Positions 12,001-21,189 of a DNA stretch of 64,000 nt are shown piece by piece. The DNA is from Geosiphon pyriformis (Eukaryota; Glomeromycota; Glomeromycetes; Archaeosporales; Geosiphonaceae). The notes under the pieces are model-generated. The model made no database searches, was not told where the DNA came from, and saw only the letters and a program-made list of their open reading frames with translations. A program made the position numbers and the translations under genes. Location: assembly GCA_016748015.1 (NCBI GenBank), contig JAAOMT010000201.1, forward strand, positions 508,336 to 572,335, given 5' to 3'. Each line of letters opens with the position of its first letter. Position 1 is the stretch's first letter.

Positions 12001-13100
12001 AATACTATAACTTAAAAGAATGTTTAAAGAAACTTAAAAAAAATTTTGCTTTTAGCATTTTTTGTCTATTAAACAGTCAACTATAATATTCTAATTATAA
12101 ATTTTTTTACTTATTTTATGGATAAATAACAACATTATTTATTGAAGCCATTTTTTGAAGAAATAATAAATGCTAACTATAAAAACATTTTGTAACAAAA
12201 ACTTGATATGATTTTATATTTTTTACAAAAAGTATAAATAATTGTTTACAAAAAGATAAAACAGTTTTAAGAAAGACTCAAAAACAAAAAAACTTATAAA
12301 ACACTTTGCTAAGTATTAGTAACTTAGTTTTTAATATCAATTTAATTAAAGAAATGTTTTTGGTCATAAATTTTCAAGTCAAAAGAAAAAACTATTTATT
12401 ATTAACAAACTATTAAACAAAAAATTTATATCTTGTAAAATTAATATAAAAAAATATTTTATAATTAACTTTTTTATAGATACAAATTAAGAAAATACTA
12501 CAAAAAACTTGAATTGTTATCAGTTGTTATAATACTGTAATATTAATTAACAAATTACCAAAACATATATAAGTAGTAACATTGCAATTTTAAAACAAAA
12601 ATATATTTTTAATCAAATATACAAACCATTTTTTATATTTTTTACAAATATAAGACAAAAAATTATCCGAATGCTTTGCTTTTCATTAAGAAAAATCATT
12701 ATAAAATATAAATTAAAGTATATTCTTTATAAATCCAAAAAAAATTGTTATAAAGAGAGAAAAAATTGGGTGTTTTTTCTTATGATTCAGTGAAAAGTGT
12801 GACTAGTCAGTGTTGTCTTGACTGGCCCAGGTGGGTGGTCACATGTAGAGAGTGCGTGAGCTGCTTCTAATACGTAATGAAAAATTTTTTCGATTATGCA
12901 TAATTAGGTAGTGGTTGGTTCATACTTAGTGAATGCATTAAATAATATAATAAAAACAAAAATAACAATTACAAGAAAAAATATCTAAATATTCTACAAT
13001 GTTAATTACAACATTATTAATTTTATCAAAGGGAAATGAATTATGAATTAAATTTTAATTATGGTTGGACAAAAGAGATTTGTTTTAATAAATTGTATTT
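11002..13100. other. 3' flank of lipase copy 2 and AT-rich spacer
   Basis: No gene is visible. 11002-12000 is duplicated flank shared with copies A and C. 12000-12780 is plain AT-rich sequence. A SINE-like repeat occupies 12790-12940, and the rest is unremarkable. Confidence 0.6.
12790..12940 (+). repeat. SINE-like dispersed repeat, copy 1
   Basis: The core ttgactggcccaggtgggtg at 12817-12836 continues with gtcacatgtag and ends near gtggttggttcatac at 12911. It belongs to a family of five in this window (12.8, 33.5, 39.7, 55.4 and 57.7 kb). The core resembles a tRNA-Leu/Ser-type A box (TGGCCGAGTGG), and a GGTTG tract 70-90 bases later sits where a B box could be. No poly-A tail or target-site duplication was established. 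Confidence 0.5.
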
Positions 13101-13104
13101 TTCC

Positions 13105-13410
13105 TTTTTTAACAGTTTTTTAAAATCTATTTGAGTCCTTGAATGGTGCTTTGTCAGAACTTTCATTTATAAAAGATTTTCCTCAAATTTGTTTGCCAGT
13201 AGGACGGTTCAATGGATTGGCATCCCAATACTTTTCAATGAGTTCAGCCATTGAACCTGAAATAAGAGGTGAGCTAAGTTCGAGTTTTTTACTATTCGGA
13301 ATAGCCATTATGAGATTTTTAGAATGAGGATGAAAGGCAGGCTTTCTTGTTACAATTCCCATAATAACATTTCATAACTATAAATATCATCTAATTTTTT
13401 ATTCCAAAAG
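13105..13410 (-). pseudogene. Protein kinase relic (C-lobe)
   Basis: On the minus strand, near 13410-13370 it reads KLDDIYSYEMLLWEL, the subdomain IX motif (S-D-x-Y-S-x-G-x-x-x-W-E) with the Gly replaced. After a frameshift comes KPAFHPHSKNLIMAI and then SGSMAELIEKYWDANPLNRP (subdomain XI, normally L-x-x-x-C-W-x-x-x-P-x-x-R-P) at about 13260-13195. A stop follows within five codons. The N-lobe and catalytic loop are not found. It is a dead fragment of the tyrosine-kinase-like family expanded in Glomeromycotina. Confidence 0.65.
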
Positions 13411-13824
13411 AATTTTATGATATATATTTTCGCATATCTTCAAAATGGTTTACTTTGATTATAACCAAATTAACAAATCAAATATTAAATTTGGAATTGG
13501 CATATTTCGCGATTTTACTTACATCATTTGCTTAAAGATGGCTCGCCTCTAATTTTTGAATTTTAAATATCTTGTAAATCTTATCGAATTTCGTCCAATT
13601 CAGTTTTTGGAAGAAATTAAGGGAATTTTTTTTTTACTTTGGCTTTAAATACGAACTTTCATATTTGGAAGGAAGAAAAAAGATTAAACCTTATATCCCT
13701 ATTATTAAAAGAGATTTCTAATTTAATATCAGATCACCTGTCGATCATATGTAGTATAAAACTCAGTGCTGAAAGACTGCAGATTGAAATATCAATATTT
13801 CAAAGCTTTTTATACATTTGACCA
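13411..13824. other. Upstream region of the BTB-TLDc gene
   Basis: AT-rich sequence with no conserved gene. It should contain the promoter and 5' leader of the gene starting at 13825. No single TATA or CCAAT element stands out. Confidence 0.4.
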
Positions 13825-15254
13825 ATGGCACCCCTGCAATTCTTTCAGGCTTTATCCGATGATTTTGGAAATTTACTGGATAGCCAAAATTTTTCTGATG
13901 TTAGGATTGTTATTGGAGAAGCGCCTAATATTAGAACTTTTAATGCTCATTCACCAATTTTAGCAGCAAGATCTCCATATTTTGCTGTAGCACTCTCTAG
14001 TAATGGGATTAAAAGAGAAAATAATGCCATAATATTCGCTAAACCTAATATTTCTCCTAATATTTTTGAGATAATTCTCAGGTAAAGGTTTTCATTTCCT
14101 TTAAAGTATTTTGGCCAAAATAAATTTATATGTTTTATTTCCTGTACAGATATATTTATAATGGCGAGATTTCTCTTGATAAACATGGAATACCTACCAT
14201 TTTAGAATTGCTTGTTACCGCTGACGAGCTTATTTTAGAAAACTTAATTGAACACCTTGAAGCCTATTTGATTGAACATCATGTAAAAGAGCTAGAAGAA
14301 AATTTCGCCATTTTGCAGAAAACTTCATTTATGCATGATTCTTTCAAAAAGTTACAAAATTTCTGCACCGAAATAGCTGCTAACAATCCAGCTATAGTCT
14401 TCAACTCGCAAGATTTTACCTCCCTTAATGAAAATGCACTTTCCTCAATTTTAACTCGGGATGACCTAAACATAGAAGAATCTGAAATATGGGAAAAGAT
14501 TGTGGAATGGGGAGTTGCTAAATTGGATAACAATATTCAGACGAAGAACGCTCTTTACTGGACAGATGAAAATTTCAACGCCTTTAAGGAATCCATTGAA
14601 AGACTTTTACCTTTAATCCGGTTCTTTAACATATCTTCAGTTAACTTCTATCACAAAGTAAAACCATTTGCGAGAATCTTACCTGGAACTTTATATGAAG
14701 ATCTTTTACATCATTATCTCGTACCGGGCAGTTATCAAGAGTCTGTAGACGCTCAGCCATTACGTTGTTCTCGATCAAATATTGATTCAAAGATTCTTCA
14801 ATCGCATAATATAAAACAGCTAGATCATTGGATTCAGGGCAAAGACGAAAATACCCCTTTTGAAAATCAACTTGGAAATGATTTTCAATTGTTACTTCGA
14901 GGCAGTCGAGACGGATTCACTCCAGCCGATTTTCATCGATTATGCGATGATAAAGGAGCAACAGTTACCGTAATCAAAGTGAAAGGAACTGGTCAGCTAA
15001 TTGGCGGCTATAACCCACAATCTTGGCACTCTCGGGATGAATATTTGGAGGGAAAAGGAAGTTTTATTTTTTCCCTTGGAGATGGCAAAGCTGGAAATGG
15101 TAAACTTAGCAAATTTATTGAAGGACATGGACCTTATGGTGGGCCAAGTAATGGACCCTATTTTGGATTGGGCAGTATTGAATTGTCTGGTAATGACTTT
15201 AAAGTAGTCCAGGGTGCTATTGTAGAAAAACAAAAGAATATGAGCATGTTATAA
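13825..15254 (+). CDS. BTB-BACK-TLDc domain protein, C-terminus truncated
   Basis: Two exons, 13825-14081 and 14150-15254 (68-base GT-AG intron inside the BTB codons for RYIYNG), give 453 residues. Residues about 15-115 form a BTB/POZ domain (LLDSQNFSDVRIVIGE, FNAHSPILAARSPYF, RYIYNGEISL). About 120-235 is a BACK-like helical region (WEKIVEWGVAKL). About 270-445 is a TLDc domain (LLLRGSRDGFTPADFH, GQLIGGYNPQSWHS, GSFIFSLGD, GPYFGLGSIELSG). This architecture is greatly expanded in Rhizophagus-type fungi and in metazoan BTB-Kelch/TLDc relatives; BTB-BACK proteins often act as Cullin-3 adaptors. The stop at 15252-15254 removes the last TLDc strand. That strand is still readable just downstream in broken frames, so this may be a recent pseudogene or a shortened allele. 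Confidence 0.85.
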
Positions 15255-15334
15255 TGCCTGGAATGGAAAATCACCCGAGGAAGTTTTTTTCCGAGGAGTA
15301 TGAAGTTTTTCAAATTATAAAAAGAAAAATTTAG
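15255..15334 (+). pseudogene. Out-of-frame remnant of the TLDc C-terminal strand
   Basis: Directly after the stop, the original frame continues CLEWKITRGSF. Then, after a T7 run at about 15283-15289, another frame reads SEEYEVFQIIKRKI and ends at TAG 15332-15334. An E-E-Y-E-V-F-Q-I tail is the usual end of fungal TLDc domains. One in-frame TAA plus one homopolymer frameshift therefore separate the upstream gene from its natural terminus. Confidence 0.65.
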
Positions 15335-16194
15335 TTTTGATAACTTAATCGAATGAAGTTCCTATTTTTTATTAAATCTAACATGAATTTTATAGTCACT
15401 AAATTCTCAGTAGATATTTTTTGAGAATGTCTTTTTTTGAAAGAAATTCAGAGAGCTTTTAAAAAGATAAAGCATTATTTACATATAATTATTCAAAAGC
15501 TCTTTTAGCTTTGTGATACATTTTATTGCAGATGAAAATTGTAAAATTTTGAATTTCCACAATTGTCTAGAATTAGTTAAGAAGCACTAGAAATAAAACT
15601 TATTTTAGATATAGCGTTGAAATGCATTGTTTTGCTTCGTATTAGTTGACAGCTATGTAATAAACAGAACTTTAAATTAAAGTGAAGATTAGAAATGAAT
15701 TTAATCTTTATTGATAATGGCAACAAAAAATGAAACTCTAACAAAAAATTAAATTCTTATTATTAAATGTTGATGGTTATTTATTAAATGTCTAAAATTT
15801 TAATAACTATAATTTCAATGATTTAAGTAATAAATAATTCATAAAAAATTTTTTATTTTGAATTAATGTTTAAATTTTACAAAAATAATATTCAAAAAAA
15901 ATAAATTACAAATATTAGATTTTTGTATTTTCTTCAACAATTTTTACATTAAAAGTTTTTTGTCTTATCATTTTACAATTTTTGAAAATTGGTATTTATT
16001 AATTAAAATAAAGCTGTAAAACTTTATGTCTTTTTAAGTCTTAGATTTGTTGTTTAAATTTTAAGAGCATTAATTAAGACATAGAATTATAATAAACTAC
16101 TTCTTTATCTTTAGTTTTTTCTGAAATATTAGGAACTGTGATATTAAAACTGATCACATTAAAATATGTTTCTTACACATTCAATTTACTTTAT
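15335..16194. other. AT-rich intergenic region
   Basis: Nothing recognisable beyond A/T runs. It includes the 3' region of the BTB-TLDc gene. Confidence 0.5.
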
Positions 16195-16690
16195 TTTTTC
16201 ATGAAATTAATAAACAATTGTCTTGCTAACAATATATTTATTCTTAATATAGTCACAATTATTGGACTTAATCCAATATTCCACCATGGGAGTGCAAATA
16301 ATCCTCGTTTTTGGTGTAGACCATCATTCGGAAGATTCACCACAATATCATTTTTGTAAGTAACTCGAGCATATATATTTGTGGCTTCATCCAGAGCTTG
16401 AGAAAAATTTCAATTCCCTAATTCTTGACTGGCCGTAAGTAAATAGCTGTAATGAAATATGTGGTGTTCATTTAAATTGATAAAACTCATGAGCAGCAAA
16501 TGCTGTATAGACTACAAGATTAAAAAAGCAATTTTGAGCTTGGAAAGAATATTAGAAATCATCAAAATAATAAATCACCAGCACTCATGCCATGTACAAT
16601 AAAAGTTGCTGTGGGAATAGCATCGAATCTTTGTTTCTCTATTTCTTCTAGGATACTTGAAAAATGATAATGAAAATGCTAGTATTGATC
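16195..16690 (-). pseudogene. Decayed lipase-like gene (fifth family member)
   Basis: Read on the minus strand: SILEEIEKQRFDAIPTATFIV, then HGMSA at a G|GT donor. After an intron ending cttgtag (near 16500) it continues VYTAFAAHEF. This aligns with the IGHGVGG|VYAMF elbow of the other copies, including the intron position and Gly at the nucleophile site. After stops and frameshifts come LFTYGQSRI, QALDEATNIYARVTYKNDIV (the acid motif region) and, in another frame, LHSHGG (histidine motif). The open frame on the opposite strand here (16138-16359) is antisense to this relic. It is diverged from copies 1-3, hence an older loss. Confidence 0.6.
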
Positions 16691-18859
16691 TAAAAATATT
16701 TTATCACTTTGCTTTTGCATATAATAGATATGCAGATATCTGTTCAGATGATAATAAGAGATTGTTTCAGAAGTAGAGAATTTGTTTATGAAGACCTCCA
16801 ATTCTATTTGATGCTAAATAAGTGAATATAATTTAGAATTTTGTCTATGGAAAAAACTTGAACTATATTCTTTGATTTAAGTCAAAAATTAAAATGATAA
16901 TTGAAATAAAAATCTTGGCAATTAATCATATTTATATATTAGCTACCTATAATGAATCTTCTAAAGAATAGGCTAATTTGGCATACGAGGCATATTTTTA
17001 AAAAAGTTTTTAGTATCAAATGTTATATAATTCTTCACAGAGCTTAATTTTTACTTTTATATTTTGATTTCATTCGTACCCTTCCAGGCCCGAAAAAAAT
17101 CACAGAAACCTCAAATACCTCAAGAAATTTTACAATTTTATTAAAATATGTTGAGAAATCTCCTAGATTCTCTCATATTTAACATAATAAAAATATGTTA
17201 GACCAGAGGCTGATATTTCCTGAGAAAGTAGACAGAGCTGTAGATAATACACTAAAGAATTTTCAAAGATATACATGGTATGCAATGAATCTTATTGTTT
17301 GAAAGATGATATGGTAAAATCTATCAAATTTTGTCGATACGTTGTTAGAAGGTTTATTAGATTATCGAAAAAACTTTTCTATTAAAGCTGCAATAAAATT
17401 GATTGGATCTAAAATAATTTTTATAGATCGTGAAGAATCAATAGATTCGAAAGATTTTAGCCTCATCATAAAAACAAACTTTCGAATATCAATATACAAA
17501 AGAGGCAAAAGTATATAAACTATTTTTTTAGAATGATATATTTAATTCTGCAAGCCATCAAACTAACTGATATTCGAGATATTGTAGCTATTTGGGACCA
17601 GTTTGTATCCAACTATATTTCTTTAAAAATTTTATTTGACTTTTGAAATTCACACAATAATCTATGTCACCTTAAAAATCCTGGAATTAATTACTCTTCC
17701 ATTAAGTCTTTGACCCCAAATTGAAATCGTGGGAAATCGGAAGTTTGCACAATATGTGAACTACCTTTACACACAAAAAAACATACTATCTCTTGCCATG
17801 ACAAAGATTATCAAGCTTAAATTGCATTTCTTCGGAATTAATAAGTAGATTGAAAGTAGATTATATTATTTATGAGGGTCATTCTACTGGAATAAAAGTA
17901 ATTTATGATAGAAAATGCATGTGAAAAATGTGAGACACTTAGATTCATTGTATTTTAGAGTACTTGAACTTAATCAAAAAGATTTTATTCAGGAAAGTGA
18001 GGTACTTTAAAATTTCGAAAAGAAAAAATTTGTTTTTATAAACTCATTTGGAAATCTTTATTTTAAAGGAATGTAATAATAAGTTTAATTTTAAAAATTT
18101 TCTCCCTCACAATAAAACTTATTAGGGTGTTATGATGAAAAGATGCATCAATTCGTGCCACCCATGGAAACAGTTGGTATAACATGAATAGAAATTTGAA
18201 TACATTTCATATAAATTTTATTTAAGAACTTTTTTTCACATCAAGTACTACTGGATCGCGAGAAAAAACTTTATAATTCTTTCAATCGATTTGCTTAATT
18301 TAATATTCAATAGATCCTGTTTTTTGCTAGCACAACTCATACGAAACTTTTATTATATAAATAAAAAAATGAATGTATCAGCTTATCTGAAAGTATTGCC
18401 CATTAAAAATCAGCTCTCATATAGGTATAATAATTATTAAAATATTATTATATTAAAAGTATTTTTTTTGGTACAAATATCAATTTCACTTTCTTAACTA
18501 TTTTATAAGCAATTACATGTTTCTTCTAAAAAAAAAGTTTACCAATGTATGCTGAAAACCAGTTACAGCAGCAAACAATGGTCATTACATCTTACCTGTA
18601 CTAGTTTGAGGTAAAACTATATTCAATTCCATTCCATTGCAGACAATATTAACCCACATTTAATAAATATTGATGTGGGAATCTAACCTTTATAAAGTAA
18701 GTTAATAATTTCTTTTATATTTAAGCGTTCTAAGCTTAGCCCTTTCGGGAACATAATTTTTGACAAAATTATAGATTGGGCTCAGATTTAAAAGCAAGAT
18801 CTTTCTTTCTTCCCTTACAAAATATTCAAAACTTGATAATCCCTTAATCTTGTTTGAAA
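16691..18859. other. Intergenic region with unidentified relics
   Basis: No intact gene is visible. Base composition is less extreme at 17050-17900, and a short frame near 17740-17810 reads VCTICELPLHTKKHTISCHD. This has spaced Cys/His like a zinc-binding element, but it is not assigned. Probably degraded genic or transposon sequence. Confidence 0.35.
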
Positions 18860-19290
18860 ATTATGTCTCTAACTTCATCAATTGAAAACCAAACTTCACC
18901 TTTGACTTGATTGAAGGAGAATTTTTCGGAATTCTTATTCATCAAAAGTTGCTGAATTGATGAAAAAATATTTTAAACACAAACAGAAAACACCTAAAGA
19001 ATTATTCAAGTACAGGAACAATAAATTTTTAAAGTATTCGATAGACCATGTTTTGCTTGGGTTTTCTTTAGAACATGGGATTGAACCTTCCCAAGCCGAT
19101 TAAAGCATTTTTAGAATTTGAGAAAGCGAATGTAGAAGATTCTTTTGGATATTTCTTTTTAAGTCATTATTATAATAATGGAAGAAACAAAGAAAAATCT
19201 AAAAAAAACGTTTGAACTCTATTCAAAAGCAGCAAAGGCAGAAAATACATGTGTATAATATAGCCTTAAATGTAATGGGCATTGAGAAAA
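18860..19290 (+). pseudogene. Relic of a kinase-tail/Sel1-repeat protein
   Basis: Across frames one can read ENFSEFLFIK, AELMKKYFKHKQKTPKELFK, YSIDHVLLGFSLEHGI, then FEKANVEDSFGYFFLSHYYN followed by NGRNKEKSKK, a one-base shift, TFELYSKAAKAENTCV and YSLKCNGH. The spacing G-x-x-x-L-x-x-x-Y-x-N-G and A-F-x-L-Y-x-x-A-A is the Sel1 repeat signature. The preceding part matches the linker found between kinase and Sel1 repeats in Glomeromycotina proteins. Several frameshifts and stops are present; it is not functional. Confidence 0.6.
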
Positions 19291-21189
19291 GTAATTAATT
19301 AGAAATATCTAAGTTTACTTAAACATTGAAAAACAATTAGCTCACTGGTTGAATTATTTCAGTTTGATGAATTCCACAGTAGAAAAAAATAAAATAACAA
19401 AGTTAATTGAAATCTATTTTTGTCAATTAATTTTTTCTCTAAAAAAATAGTGGTTTATTCGTGTAATTTCAAAATTCAGTAGCTTTTTATTGATACAATT
19501 TCTACTTGATAGCTTTTATAAAAATGGTTTTATTAAATTAAATGCTATATCGAACTATACTATCAACATGCTTTTAATTTATTTGAAGCCAAACTTCTAA
19601 TGAAATTATTCATGTGTTTTTTAATTAATTAATTGGAAATAAAATGTGAGTTAAGGATTTTTTATTTGATAATAATAATAATAATAATAATAATAAAGTG
19701 ATTTAATGTGAGTTTTTGGAATTTCACGTGATATCAAGTAAATTAACCTTAGGAAACAATCACAAGCCAAATAGTTTAATTGGTAAAAATACAAATTTTG
19801 CAAAAATTTTAACTTGCGGGTTTGTTAATTAAAAAATTCAACAACGTGACTTTGAAAAATTTTATAAATTTTCATAATAAAACAATATATTTCTTTTAGT
19901 TTGAATATAGCTTTTTATAAATCCGACTTGAAATAATATTAGTCTTCTTTTAAATCTATAAAATTACCGATAATGTTAACGGAAAAGAATTATGAAAAGA
20001 AATTAAATATAATTTATGACACTTTATATTCTGAAACATTTCTAAAATATATTAATAATCAGAAACAAAAATATATGTATCACATTATGAAATAGAGACT
20101 TGGAGTAGTCAATAAATAAAATAAAATAAACTAAAAAAGATAGAAAAATGGTATTCCCATTCGCAATTCACTTCAATTCAATTCATAATTTACTTTAAAA
20201 ATCTCAAGTCTTTTTCAAAAAAAACCGACTGTAAAATTGAATAAACTTTACTTGAAAGACATTTATTTTACTTTTTTTAAAATTTGAATTTTTGGACTAT
20301 TGTTTTTGCATTTTAAAAACTTGTACAGATACAATATCCAAAAAAAGTTCAATTGTAAATAGCAAAAACTATTTTTACTTTTAAAGAATTCTATTAAATA
20401 AATAAATATATATATATATACAGGATATAATTTATTAACATTATGCTCGTATCAGAGAGTCTTATGGTACAACCATTTTACTTGTAATAACAATATTCAA
20501 GTAGCTAATCGAATTTATTATAGTATTATTGGGTTAAAAATTTAAAATAAAATAAGTGGAAAAACTATTGAATTGTAAAATGAGAATTAATAAAAGTCAT
20601 GTTTAATTTTGGCAAGTTTTCAATGAAAACAGAATACTTATGGAATTCAATATTAGGATAATGGTATTTTAAATTTTAATTTGATACCTTTTAAGAGAAA
20701 TTTCAAAAAATTGCTTATTTATTAAAAATGAATTAATATTACCTGGTTATTCAGATTAACTCAATGAAGCTAGTCAACTGAAAATAGCCTTTTTTTTAAT
20801 GTATGATTTAATAGATATTTAGTCATAGAAGATGGATGAATTCAAGTTTTCTTTATGTGCACAATTTCAATTTTATATTGATGAAACTAAATTTCAATCG
20901 TACGTTAATTATCATTATTAAAAAATTAATATACAAGAATTTGCTTGATTATTGGACAAAAATTTGTAAATACGCGAAAATTAATGACCATATCTTAATT
21001 CTAGCTTTTACTTTTTTTAATAAGCTTCTTGTTATTGTTTATCACAATCAGTCATTAAGTAGCCAGAGTAAGATCCAGCATGATTTTTAGGATCAAGTGA
21101 CGATTAATTATTAGTGGAAAGCTGTTTTCAAGTAATGAGAAAGTTGAGGATAGTAAAATTTTTTAAAAAATTAAGTTTATTTCGTTTAT
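19291..21189. other. AT-rich spacer with trinucleotide repeat
   Basis: A (AAT)n microsatellite lies at 19668-19695 and a (TA)n run near 20405-20420. An 84-codon open frame at 20836-21090 shows no domain and is composed of AT-rich codons; it is not called as a gene. Confidence 0.5.

Noticed and set aside
16138-16359. Plus-strand 73-codon ORF ending before a gtaagt
   Set aside because: It is antisense to the lipase relic, whose motifs are recognisable on the minus strand.
17740-17830. Possible zinc-finger fragment (CTICELPLHTKKHTISCHD)
   Set aside because: Single short frame with no surrounding domain; spacing fits no family I can name with confidence.
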